Positions 6,415 through 17,000 of a DNA stretch of 64,000 bases are shown piece by piece. Under the pieces are notes generated by a model, which ran no database searches, was not told where the DNA came from, and saw only the letters and a program-made list of their open reading frames with translations. Numbering within the stretch: position 1 is the stretch's first letter; every line of letters starts with the position of its first letter. The translations under genes were made by a program, and so were the position numbers. The DNA comes from a virus, in IMG/VR virus record IMGVR_UViG_3300047510_001118, positions 214,127-278,126 of that record; one strand, 5' to 3'.

Positions 6415-8706
6415 ATGACTCAGGGTAATGATAGTATTGGTATCATACCAAACGTCTTAGAAGGTTTTGCTTCATATAACACAATTTTTACAATCAGCGC
6501 ATTAACTACGGAACAATTAAATTTTCCAGAATCTGCCAACAGTTACAAAAGCAATCAACTAGGCGAAATTATACTACGTAGTGGATCAGGTCAGCCCTCT
6601 AATCGAATTAGAACAGCCTTAACTACCTACGACAACCCTTCGGGACAATACGAATTTTTTATCGACAATATAAACATTGAAGCAATTATTTCTTTTGATA
6701 AAAGAACCAAAGGTTCAAACGCTACAGATATTACCTTTGAAATTGTTGAACCGTATTCAATGGGGTTATTTTTACAAAGTTTACAATTAGCCGCTGCCGC
6801 TGTCAGCGATGCTGGCACTCTTGCTACCTATACAGAAACTCCTTTTTTATTAACAATACAATTTATAGGGTATGATGAAACAGGAAATGTAGTTCTTGTA
6901 GATGATTCGTTAGACAGGCATATACCTTTTACTTTTACGAATATTGAAATGGAAGTAGCAGCCAGCGGTTCAAAATATAAATGTACAGCAATTCCTCATA
7001 ATGAAGAAGCTCTCAAAGATTCAGTAAACAAAGTCAAAGAAGACATTGCTATAAGTGGATTAACAGTACAAGAATTATTACAGTCGGGAAAAAATAGTTT
7101 ACAATATAGATTGAACACTTACAAAAAAGAAATTGCTAAACAAGGATCAGAAACAAATAAGGAAGAATATGTTCCTGATCAAATTGTTATAATTTTTCCT
7201 AAAGATAAATCAGCAGGTATTTCTGCTCCAGGGATAGGAGAAGATCTTGGACAAGCAACAGCAGTAAATCCTGGCAGTAGCGCAAGTAACTCCCAAGTCA
7301 AACAAAAATTGTCTCTAACCCAAGAAACAATACAAGCAGGATCTGGATCAGAACAGACTATTACAAATTTATTAGTACAAGACTCGGCTTCTTTAAACAG
7401 TATTGGATCAGCAAAAATGGGCTTCACAGCCAACACCGGCGGAGAGTCGCAGCCTGCTCCAGCAAATCAAATACAGAATGCGGCAGACAAACCAGCCTCA
7501 AGAAAAAATAACGTCTATGATCCTAAAAATAAAGTTTTTAGATTTCCACAGGGCTCGTCGGTTATTAATATAATAACAGAAGTTTTATTAATGAGTGAAT
7601 ACTGTAAAAAATCTGTAGAACAACCCTCAGACGAAGCAGGTCTTAAGTCTTGGTTTAGAATTGAAACACAAGTTTATAATTTAAAAGCCAATGCTGGTAA
7701 TGCTAATAGAGCAAAAAGACCTAAGTTGTTTGTTTATAAAGTAGTTGAATATAAAGTACACGAACATAGATTTAAACCACCAGGAGCGATTCCGCAGGGA
7801 TACGATGCTCTTAAAAAGAATTGTGTAAAAGAATACAATTATATCTATTCAGGTAAGAACGTTGATATATTAAATTTTAATATTAGTTTAAAGACGTCAA
7901 TGTTTACAACTGCCTATTCTGATATGAATGCGTTGTCGGGATCAGTGTATGGGCAGATTAACGGAGCAGCCACTGAAGCAAATTCTCAACCAACAAATGC
8001 TGATGCTAACAAGGCAGCAGCCGATTCGGGAATGCCGGTTATTCCTGTTGGTGAGCTAAACACTCGATATAAAAATATTGGCGGTGGTCCCAACGACGAC
8101 TACCGCAGTCTAGTATCTAAAAACTTTCAAGAAGCATTGTTAAACAGTCCAGCAGACATGATGAGTATAGAGATGGAAATTATGGGAGATCCTTATTATC
8201 TTGCTGACAGCGGAGTTGGAAACTTTAGTGACATGCCTGCTAATTTTAATATTAATGAAGATGGCTCAATGAACTATCAAAGCGGAGAAGTTGATGTTAT
8301 TATTAATTTTAGAACTCCTCTTGACTACAACTCTTTTGGTTTAATGGACTTTGCTCAAGGAGTAGATGCTACTGGATTCAGTGGATTATATAATATCTAC
8401 GAAGTAACAAATACATTTAATCGCGGTAAATTTACACAGTTATTAAAAGCCATTAGGCGGCCTGTACAGAAACCTACAAAAGAAGCCGAGGCCGCTGCCA
8501 AAAAGTATGGAATCTCCGCCCGATCAGACCAGGCAAGAATGTTAGCCGAACAAGACAAAGACTTTGAAGATGAAGGTAAACCGGCAACTGTAAATCCAAA
8601 CAGACCACAAACAAACACAGCAATAGATTCAACACCACAGGGAACCAGGACCGGTCAGGTAGAATACGTCCCAGGTACAAATACAAGAGTCCCAGGAAGA
8701 ACATAA
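6415..8706 (+). CDS. Large baseplate structural protein, possible hub component (gp27/gpD-like)
   Basis: The protein has 763 residues. Its first 180 residues contain a beta-rich segment with VEPYSMGLFLQSL and FLLTIQFIGYDETGNVV. This resembles the hub proteins of the gp27/gpD type, which bind the tail tube end. The middle (about 270-370) is low-complexity and rich in Ser/Gln/Ala. The C-terminal third has a second globular segment with MEIMGDPYYL and FRTPLDYNSFGLMDF, then a polar tail with Pro, Thr and Arg. It lies between gp53 and gp5, where hub proteins are expected. The hub role is inferred from position and weak sequence resemblance. Confidence 0.6.
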   Translation: MTQGNDSIGIIPNVLEGFASYNTIFTISALTTEQLNFPESANSYKSNQLGEIILRSGSGQPSNRIRTALTTYDNPSGQYEFFIDNINIEAIISFDKRTKGSNATDITFEIVEPYSMGLFLQSLQLAAAAVSDAGTLATYTETPFLLTIQFIGYDETGNVVLVDDSLDRHIPFTFTNIEMEVAASGSKYKCTAIPHNEEALKDSVNKVKEDIAISGLTVQELLQSGKNSLQYRLNTYKKEIAKQGSETNKEEYVPDQIVIIFPKDKSAGISAPGIGEDLGQATAVNPGSSASNSQVKQKLSLTQETIQAGSGSEQTITNLLVQDSASLNSIGSAKMGFTANTGGESQPAPANQIQNAADKPASRKNNVYDPKNKVFRFPQGSSVINIITEVLLMSEYCKKSVEQPSDEAGLKSWFRIETQVYNLKANAGNANRAKRPKLFVYKVVEYKVHEHRFKPPGAIPQGYDALKKNCVKEYNYIYSGKNVDILNFNISLKTSMFTTAYSDMNALSGSVYGQINGAATEANSQPTNADANKAAADSGMPVIPVGELNTRYKNIGGGPNDDYRSLVSKNFQEALLNSPADMMSIEMEIMGDPYYLADSGVGNFSDMPANFNINEDGSMNYQSGEVDVIINFRTPLDYNSFGLMDFAQGVDATGFSGLYNIYEVTNTFNRGKFTQLLKAIRRPVQKPTKEAEAAAKKYGISARSDQARMLAEQDKDFEDEGKPATVNPNRPQTNTAIDSTPQGTRTGQVEYVPGTNTRVPGRT

Positions 8707-8707
8707 T

Positions 8708-10105
8708 ATGCCATATGATACCCGAACGCCGGAAAATATTTCACCAGATTTTAAAGCCGGCCCCTACCTTGCTCGAATTATCAATAATTTTGATCCCAAA
8801 TATATGGGAACCTTACAGGTTCAACTGCTTAGGGACGTAGGTAATATTCCTGAAAGTGAAGGCAGTCTTTTTCAAGTCAAGTATCTAAGCCCATTCTATG
8901 GAGTTACGGGTTTAGACCATGTAGGAAAAAATAACACCTACGGCGACACACAAAAAAGTTACGGAATGTGGATGATTCCTCCTGATGTAGGAGTAGTAGT
9001 ATTAGTAATGTTCGTTGACGGTGACCCTAAACAAGGCTATTGGATTGGCTGTGTTCAAGACGAGTTTATGAATTTTATGATTCCTGGTTTAGCGTCCACA
9101 TCGTTAAAAGTTCCGTTCAACGCAGAAAAAGCGCCAGTCGCCGAATATAACAAAAAAATTAATCCAAACGAACAGGTTGATACAACATTAATTAAAAAAC
9201 CAGAACATCCGTTTACTAATATATTAACTGAGCAAGGGTTACTCAGTGACGAAACAAGAGGTATTACAACTTCTAGTGCCCGTCGAGAAAGTCCCAGCAA
9301 CGTATTTGGTATTAGCACACCTGGACCAGTTGATAGAACGTCATCGGGTACTAAAGGTAATATAGGTAGCAAAGAAAACAGAATAACCGGAGCATTTGTT
9401 AGTCGGCTCGGCGGCACTACTTTTGTTATGGACGACGGTGATGAAAACTTTTTAAGAAAAAAATCTGCCGGGGAAGATAAACCAGAGTATGCCAGCGTAG
9501 AAAATGATGAAAAAGGAGGAGATCCTAAGATACCTCACAACGAGCTAGTGCGTATAAGAACACGTACTGGTCATCAAATACTTTTACATAATTCAGAAGA
9601 CCTAATCTATATTGGAAATGCCAAAGGTACAACTTGGATAGAACTAACCAGTAACGGTAAAATAGACATCTATGCCAAAGACAGTGTCAGCGTTTACAGT
9701 GAAAATGATATTAATTTTACAGCGAAACGAGATATAAATCTTACAGCAGAAACAGGAAATGTTAACATCAACGCCAGCGTTAATTTTAATGTAACTGCGG
9801 GCACTAACTATGAAATCAAAGCAGGTGCCGACGGCAAATTAACAGTTGGCGGCAACAGCAACATTAAAGCCGGCGGCAATCATGTAGAAACAGCGTCTAA
9901 CATTCATATGAATGGCCCAGCAGCCGCTACAGCCCAAACTGCTCCAAAAGCCAATCGAGTTCCTAAACATGAGCCTTGGCCAGGACATGAAAATCTAAAT
10001 CCTAAAAATTTTACTGCTGACAAAACAAGAGCAAAATTAACACCAGATGTTCCAGCAGAACAGTTTCCTAAGATACTAGATACATTCAAAAAAATAGGAA
10101 AATAA
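8708..10105 (+). CDS. 5: gp5-like baseplate hub spike protein without lysozyme domain
   Basis: The protein has 465 residues. The N-terminal 130 residues form the OB-fold expected of gp5 (YLARIINNFDPKYMGTLQVQ, then VVVLVMFVDGDPKQGYWIG). Residues about 325-400 have short repeats of the form DINLTAETGNVNINASVN, typical of a triple-stranded beta-helix spike. The lysozyme domain found in the middle of T4 gp5 is absent, as in many marine relatives, so cell wall digestion must be done elsewhere. The C-terminus is Pro/Ala/Lys-rich. It starts one base after the stop of the previous gene. Confidence 0.85.
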   Translation: MPYDTRTPENISPDFKAGPYLARIINNFDPKYMGTLQVQLLRDVGNIPESEGSLFQVKYLSPFYGVTGLDHVGKNNTYGDTQKSYGMWMIPPDVGVVVLVMFVDGDPKQGYWIGCVQDEFMNFMIPGLASTSLKVPFNAEKAPVAEYNKKINPNEQVDTTLIKKPEHPFTNILTEQGLLSDETRGITTSSARRESPSNVFGISTPGPVDRTSSGTKGNIGSKENRITGAFVSRLGGTTFVMDDGDENFLRKKSAGEDKPEYASVENDEKGGDPKIPHNELVRIRTRTGHQILLHNSEDLIYIGNAKGTTWIELTSNGKIDIYAKDSVSVYSENDINFTAKRDINLTAETGNVNINASVNFNVTAGTNYEIKAGADGKLTVGGNSNIKAGGNHVETASNIHMNGPAAATAQTAPKANRVPKHEPWPGHENLNPKNFTADKTRAKLTPDVPAEQFPKILDTFKKIGK

Positions 10106-10115
10106 ATAATAAACT

Positions 10116-10553
10116 ATGGCAACTACAATAACCGGTAAAAAAGTAATTCCTTCTTATCAAAATTCTGATCTCGCTCCTACCGGACGAGCATATCGCGGAA
10201 TAAGCACAGTTGCCAATGTCAAGGGCAGTTATACTATTTTTGATTTAAATTTAATCAAACAAGATATTTTAAATCATTTACATATTCGTCAGGGTGAACG
10301 TTTAGAAAATCCTAATTTTGGTTGTATTATTTGGGATTTATTATTTGACCCCCTAACTGATGATTTAAAAGATTTAATCGCACAAAACGTCACAGAGATT
10401 ATGAACTACGACCCGCGAGTAAAGGTTGATAGTTTAATAGTCAGTCAATACGAGAGCGGAATTCAAGTTGAATGCGAGCTTACATACTTGCCTTACAACA
10501 TATCAGAAGCATTGAGATTCCGCTTTGATCAAGACAACAATATCCTAAACTAA
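10116..10553 (+). CDS. 25: gp25 baseplate wedge subunit
   Basis: The 145-residue protein contains the gp25 family core: LIKQDILNHLHIRQGERLE, PNFGCIIWDLLFDPL and a C-terminal VECELTYLP segment. gp25 is the most conserved wedge protein in contractile injection systems and links gp6 to the sheath initiator. The ATG at 10116 lies 8 bases after an AATAAATA sequence and has only a weak ribosome binding site (AGGAAA). It is probably translated with gp5 from the long operon transcript. Confidence 0.93.
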   Translation: MATTITGKKVIPSYQNSDLAPTGRAYRGISTVANVKGSYTIFDLNLIKQDILNHLHIRQGERLENPNFGCIIWDLLFDPLTDDLKDLIAQNVTEIMNYDPRVKVDSLIVSQYESGIQVECELTYLPYNISEALRFRFDQDNNILN

Positions 10554-10579
10554 AAATTAACTGCCCACTTTATGAATAC

Positions 10580-10587
10580 AATAAATA
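10580..10587 (+). promoter_or_regulatory. Late promoter box AATAAATA before gp6
   Basis: The octamer AATAAATA lies in the 52-base gap between gp25 and gp6, 18 bases before the gp6 ATG, with a GAGGGC ribosome binding site in between. It is a second late start inside the structural operon. Confidence 0.6.
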
Positions 10588-10605
10588 TAGTATCGAGGGC
10601 AGAAT

Positions 10606-13600
10606 ATGGCAAGTGTAGATAGACAAAATAAATTAATAGCCGCAGAAGATTGGAAAAAAGTATACCAGTCTTTTAAGAACGCAGACTTTAAATCCTACGA
10701 CTTTGATAACCTACGTCGTACAATGATCACGTATCTGCGTGAAAATTATCCAGAAGATTTTAACGATTATATTGAGTCAAGTGAGTACTTGGCCCTTATT
10801 GACCTTATTGCTTTCCTAGGTCAAAACCTAGCATTTAGATTTGATTTAAATGCTCGAGATAACTTTTTAGAACTGTCAGAACGCCGTGAAAGTGTACTGC
10901 GTCTAGCACGTCTTTTGTCTTATAACCCTAAACGCAATCAATCAGCAAACGGGCTATTAAAATTTACAGCAATTTCTACAACAGAATCTGTTGTAGATAG
11001 TAACGGTCGAGATATTTCAGGACAAACTATTGTTTGGAACGACAGTGCCAATGCTAACTGGTACGAGCAGTTTATTAAAGTAATTAATGCTTCCTTGCCA
11101 GAAACAAGTCAGTTTGGGTTACCTCAGGATTCTGCTACTATCAGCGGAGTTCCAACTCAGCAATATAGATTTAATGCGTCAAACACAGAAATACCTGTCT
11201 ACGGTTTTAGCAAAAACATCGATGGCCGAAACATGGACTTTGAAATAGTGTCTACGGTATTTGCCGGCAGCAATAAGATCTATGAAGAAGCACCATTTCC
11301 AACAAATAGTCTAGCGTTCCTACACCGAGATGATGGCGGCGGTCCAGCCAGTAGCAACACAGGATTTTTTGTACACTTCCGTCAAGGTACACTACAAGAA
11401 AGTACATTTGCTATTGATCGTCCAAGCACCAGCGAGACAGTTGATATCAACACACAAGAAATCAATAATTCAGATATTTGGTTGTATTCTTTAAATTCAA
11501 TCGGTTTTGAAAACGAACTATGGACTAAGGTTGATGCTGTAGAAGGCAACAACATCATCTATAATAGCATTAGCAAAAATATAAGAAACATTTACAGCGT
11601 TCTTACACGTTCATTAGACAGAGTAAGGTTAATTTTCTCTGACGGTGTGTTTGGTAATTTACCTCAGGGAAATTTTAAAGTTTATTATAGAACTAGTAAT
11701 GGTTTGAGTTACTCAATAAATCCAGCAGATGTACGCAATGTGACTATTGATATTCCTTATATCAGTCGAGTAGGTAAACGAGAAATTGTAACAATTACTT
11801 TAGGATTAAAATATACAGTGGCAAACGCCACAGCCGCTGAAACCACAGACAGCATTAAAACAAATGCTCCGGCTACTTATTACACACAGAATCGCATGAT
11901 CACTGGAGAGGATTATAATGTTTTTCCTCTTAGTGTAAATCAAGAAATTGTTAAAATTAAATCAATTAACCGCATTAGTAGTGGTATTAGTAGGTATTTT
12001 GATTTAAAAGATGCCTCAGGAAAATACAGTACAACAAATCTATTTGGCACCGACGGTGTGCTTTACAAAGAACAGACTAATGACTCATTTACTTTTACAG
12101 TAGCAACTAGAACCGACATCGAAAGCGTTATTCGTAATCAAGTCGAGCCGTTATTGTCGTCACGTAAGATTAAAGATTTTTATATTGATAACTTTCCTAG
12201 TATTAACCAAGGACCAAACTTCCACTCGTTTTATCAACAGACCAGTGCCGTTAATCTATGTACCGGGTATATTGGAGATCCATCTAGTGCCGCAATTAAA
12301 AAAGTAGGAACTTTCACATCTTCAAATTTAAGATTTATTACGCCTGGCGCAATAGTAAAATTTATTCCTAGAGAGGGATACCTTTTCACTAAAGATAACG
12401 AAGAAGTTTTGATAGCAGATGCCGATAAAGAAGCCAAATCTTATATTTGGACAAAAATAATCAATGTTGTTGGAGACGGCACAGCCTCTGGTACAGGACT
12501 ATTGCCCAACGGTCAAGGACCAATTACGTTTAATGACATTGTACCATCAAACGCTGTTATGGATTTAACATACTCTAAATTTGTAACAGGATTAGAAACT
12601 AGTGTTAGAAATAGAGCCATTGATCTTATTTTTGCTAATAAAGAATTTGGCTTTAGATATGATTCGAATTCTTCTTCGTGGAAAATTATCACAGACGCAA
12701 ACTTAGATAAGAAGAACGAGTTTAGTCTAGGAAAATCAGGCGACGCAAGTAATCAACAATTAGATGCTAGTTGGTTAATTCTTTTTGAAACCAACGGGGA
12801 AACCTATACTGTAACTGTTAGAGGTACACGATACGTGTTTGAAAGTGAAAAAGAAATACGCTTTTTCTATGACAGTTCAGATAAAGTATACGATAGTAAC
12901 ACAGGAAAAATTGTTAGAGATAAAGTTGTAGTTTTAGGTATTAATACTAAACCATCAGACATTGCTCCTATTAATCAAGATATTGATTGGGAAATAGTCG
13001 ATGATTATAAAGGCGCCGACGGATATATCGACAGTAAAAAAATATCAATAAGTTTTTATGACAATGACGAAGACGGTGTTATAGACAACCCAGAAATTTT
13101 TGATATAGTAGTTGCTCCTGATACTGCTCTATTAGTAGACCGATACGTTTTTCAAAAGAGTCGTGTAAGCATTGATGGTGTTACAGATTATTATTACATC
13201 AAAAACGAAAATGATTTAATTAAAATATTTCAAACACAAAATGCTGTTGATCCTAACACGTTAGTAGATCAACAATTAATTTATATTATTGAAGAAAACT
13301 TAGTTAAAATTTTTAATAAGTCAAGTATTACATATACAGTAACAACTGATTATAAAGCGTTTATAGGTAGAGATGAGTTAAAATTTCAATATATTCATGC
13401 CGCAGATGAAAGTTCTAGAATAGATCCGTCGTCTACAAATATTGTTGATGTGTTTATGTTAACTAAGTCATATGACACTAATTACCGTAGATGGCTCAAC
13501 GGTGACATTGCTACAAAACCGTTGCCACTAAGCAGTGATGCTTTGTTTATTAACTTTGGCAGCGACCTTAATAAGATTAAAGCAATGAGTGACGAGATCA

Positions 13601-14040
13601 TTTATCACCCAGTAAAATATAAAAATTTATTCGGATCTAAAGCAGATACTAGTCTACAGGCTATCTTTAAAGTTGTTAAAAATTCCTCAATGGTAGTCAG
13701 CGACAACGATATTAAAACCGGAGTAATCAACGCAGTCAACGAATTCTTTTCAATTGAAAACTGGGACTTCGGCGATACTTTCTATTTTGGAGAATTAGCC
13801 ACTTATGTTATGACTAAACTAACTCCTAAAATTGCTAATATTGTTTTAGTTCCAAAAAATCAAAATCTTGCGTTTGGTAGTTTGTATGAAATTAAATCAA
13901 ACCCCGACGAAATTTTTGCTAGTTCGGCCACAGTTGAAAGTGTTGAAATCATTTCAGAGATTACTGCGGCAAGACTCAATTCAAGTGGCACAGTATTAAC
14001 AGCAGTGTCTAGTGGCACATCAAGTATTGAAAGTAATTAA
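10606..14040 (+). CDS. 6: gp6 baseplate wedge subunit
   Basis: The protein has 1144 residues, about twice T4 gp6 (660). The N-terminus is the standard gp6 entry: LRENYPEDFNDYIESSEYLA, then LIDLIAFLGQNLAFRFDLNA and RRESVLRLARLLSYNPKR. gp6 forms the continuous wedge ring that changes diameter during contraction. The long C-terminal half is beta-rich and ends in a Ser/Thr-rich tail. The extra length is a feature of marine relatives. It is followed 10 bases later by the giant wedge gene. Confidence 0.95.
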   Translation: MASVDRQNKLIAAEDWKKVYQSFKNADFKSYDFDNLRRTMITYLRENYPEDFNDYIESSEYLALIDLIAFLGQNLAFRFDLNARDNFLELSERRESVLRLARLLSYNPKRNQSANGLLKFTAISTTESVVDSNGRDISGQTIVWNDSANANWYEQFIKVINASLPETSQFGLPQDSATISGVPTQQYRFNASNTEIPVYGFSKNIDGRNMDFEIVSTVFAGSNKIYEEAPFPTNSLAFLHRDDGGGPASSNTGFFVHFRQGTLQESTFAIDRPSTSETVDINTQEINNSDIWLYSLNSIGFENELWTKVDAVEGNNIIYNSISKNIRNIYSVLTRSLDRVRLIFSDGVFGNLPQGNFKVYYRTSNGLSYSINPADVRNVTIDIPYISRVGKREIVTITLGLKYTVANATAAETTDSIKTNAPATYYTQNRMITGEDYNVFPLSVNQEIVKIKSINRISSGISRYFDLKDASGKYSTTNLFGTDGVLYKEQTNDSFTFTVATRTDIESVIRNQVEPLLSSRKIKDFYIDNFPSINQGPNFHSFYQQTSAVNLCTGYIGDPSSAAIKKVGTFTSSNLRFITPGAIVKFIPREGYLFTKDNEEVLIADADKEAKSYIWTKIINVVGDGTASGTGLLPNGQGPITFNDIVPSNAVMDLTYSKFVTGLETSVRNRAIDLIFANKEFGFRYDSNSSSWKIITDANLDKKNEFSLGKSGDASNQQLDASWLILFETNGETYTVTVRGTRYVFESEKEIRFFYDSSDKVYDSNTGKIVRDKVVVLGINTKPSDIAPINQDIDWEIVDDYKGADGYIDSKKISISFYDNDEDGVIDNPEIFDIVVAPDTALLVDRYVFQKSRVSIDGVTDYYYIKNENDLIKIFQTQNAVDPNTLVDQQLIYIIEENLVKIFNKSSITYTVTTDYKAFIGRDELKFQYIHAADESSRIDPSSTNIVDVFMLTKSYDTNYRRWLNGDIATKPLPLSSDALFINFGSDLNKIKAMSDEIIYHPVKYKNLFGSKADTSLQAIFKVVKNSSMVVSDNDIKTGVINAVNEFFSIENWDFGDTFYFGELATYVMTKLTPKIANIVLVPKNQNLAFGSLYEIKSNPDEIFASSATVESVEIISEITAARLNSSGTVLTAVSSGTSSIESN

Positions 14041-14050
14041 AGGACAGTAA

Positions 14051-17000
14051 ATGGCATTTACTAAAGATCAAAAAGAACCAAAACTACCAATAGGTCAAGA
14101 CAGCACTCGAAGTGCTTCAGATTTTTTACCTAGATATTTTAGAACAAATACTAATCGTAAAATATTAAACGGAACACTTGATCAGTTAATATCTGTTGGT
14201 AATGTAGATAAAATTAATGCTTACATCGGTAGAAAATCTACCAAGGCGTATACGCCTACTGACAATTACTTAGAAGAAATATCTTTAGATCGTCAGTCAT
14301 ACCAACTTGAGCCTGCGATCTTAGTCAAAGACAAATTAGATAATGTAACATTTTTTAAAGATTACAACGATTATATTAATCAGTTACTATATTTTAATAC
14401 TTTTGATATTGACCACGAGCTAACTAATAGCCAAGAATTTTACAGTTGGAATCCGCACATTGATTGGGACAAATTTGTAAACTATCGTGAATATTATTGG
14501 CTACCAATGGGACCGCAGTCAATCGCAGTTAAAGGTCAGTCTAAAGACATTGTTAGCACATACTCGATTTCTTTAGTAGAAGATTCTGATAATTTTGCTT
14601 ATATTTTTACTCCTGACGGACTGACACGTAATCCTACACTAAAACTTTACAGAGGTCAAACATATAATTTTGACATTGACTGTGAAGGACAGCCTTTAAC
14701 TTTTTCTACTAATCGTTCTCAAGATATTACATTTGTCTATAAGGACGGTGTGACTAAAGATTCTGAATATGTTGAAAAAGGAACAATTACATTTAAAGTT
14801 CCTGACAATGCGCCTGATATTATCTATTATGTTAGTAAAAATAATATCAACACATCAGGATTTTTTAAAATATATGACATTGAAGAAAATACAGCCATCG
14901 ATGTTGAAAAAGAAATATTAGGTAAAAAAACTTACTTAATCGACGGAATAACTCCGCTGTCAAGTGGAATGAAAATTAATTTTATTGGTAATGTTACCCC
15001 TGAAAAATACAGTACTGGATTTTGGTATGTAGAAGGCGTGGGAAATGCTATTAGATTAGTTGATTCAGTTACTCTTGAAAATCCTGGAGGATATACATTC
15101 AGTGAAGACATTGACTTTGATAGTGAAAAATTTGATACACAAGGATTTGACAGCAACAATAACTATCCTTCTAACAAAGATTATATCACTATTAATAGAT
15201 CAAGCCGAGATAGAAACCCGTGGTCAAGATATAATAGATGGTTCCACAAATCTGTTATCGAAACATCGGCAGCATATAATAATCAACCTATAGATCTTGA
15301 CCAAGAAGCAAGGGCTAAAAGACCTATTGTTGAATTTGATAGAGATATCCAACTTTGGAATTTTGGAGTAGAAGCAAAAAATTCAATAGACTTAATTGAT
15401 TTATATACTAAAGATGTTTTTAGCACGGTAGAAGGATCATTTGGATTTAAAGTTGATGGTGTTTCGTTAGTCGAAGGCATGCGTGTATTGTTTGCCGCAG
15501 ACACTGATAAAACAGTCAATGGTAGAATTTTTAAAGTAACATTTGTTACGCACCTAGGACAAAAAAGAATTTCTCTAATTGATGTTGATGATACAAATCC
15601 TATCGAAGGAGAAAGTGTATTAGTACTACAGGGAGATTTTTTAAAAGGAAAAACATTCCATTATTCGTCTGGTGTATGGAATTTAAGTCAAGAAAAGACT
15701 GGTCTTAATCAGCCACCGTTATTTGATACTGTTGATGTATCTGGAAATAGTTTTGGAGATCGATCTGTTTATATCGGTTCTACTTTCCAAGGAACTAAAA
15801 TTTTTAGTTATGCTGTAGGAGACGTACTAGATCCAGTGTTAGGCTTTAACATTGATTATCGCAATATTGGCAACATCGGAGATATTGTTTTTGATTTTAA
15901 TTTACAAAAAGATCAGTTTACCTATCAAGGTGAAGTTGAATTAATTACAAAAAAATTAGATAGAGGTTATCTAAAGAAAAATATTTCTATTTCAACTTTT
16001 AATTTAATAAACGGTTGGGTTAAGGCAGAATTTAATTCTAAGCAACCAGTTATTCGTCAATACGACACAACAACTCAAAACAATTTATTTGAAATTGATG
16101 TTTATAAAAATAGTGCCACACTAGACGATCTTGAAGTGTCAGTGTTTGTTGATGATATCAAACAGCCTTCTACTTCCTATGAAGTATATAGACAAAATAG
16201 CATAGCCTACATTCAATTTAACAGCGACTTAGACACGAACAGATCTGTAGTATTAGAAACACGGTCAGCGGCAAAGAAATTAAAAGATGTTGGTTATTAT
16301 AAGTTTCCAAGCAATCTTGAAAGTAATCCTCAAAATTTAAGTCTTGACGATTTAACACTGGGAGAAATCACAAATCATTTAAAAACTATTGTTGATAATT
16401 CTCCAAGTTTTTCAGGACAAATGCCAGGAATTAGTAATCTACGAGATATCGGAGATCAAACTGGATACGGTAGTCAAATAATTCAACACTCTGCTCCGTT
16501 GGCACCAATTATCTATTCTTTTACTAACAAAAATGTTAATATAATTAAGTCTCTAAGATATGCCAATGATGAATACTCAAAGTTTAAAAGAAACTTTATT
16601 AGAACTGCTACAACATTAGGATATGATGGGGAAACTCGAGATCATGTTGATTTAATTTTTAAAGAATTAAGAAAAAATTCTACTACATCATCACCATTCT
16701 ATCTCAGCGACATGGTACCGTTTGGTGTAAACTTTATCTACGAACAAGAAATCATCGACGATAGTTTTACTGATTATCCGTTGACATTTGATTTTAATTT
16801 AGAAACATTAAGTCGTAAATCAGTTTTAGTTTACTTAAACGACACATTATTATTATATGGTAGAGATTACATCTTTACAAATGACAGTTTTGTTAGATTG
16901 TTAGCCCCAATCACTACAGGTGACAATTTAAAGGTAGCACAATATGAAAACAGCCTTGGCTGCTGTGTTCCACCGACGCCTACTAAGTTAGGATTATATC

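Noticed and set aside
10101-10108. AATAAATA before gp25 as a late promoter
   Set aside because: It lies only 7 bases before the ATG, so a transcript from it would have no leader; the box at 10580 is a better candidate.
14932-15519. Open frames on the opposite strand within the giant gene
   Set aside because: They lack ribosome binding sites, have composition mirroring the sense gene and lie fully inside a clear coding frame.
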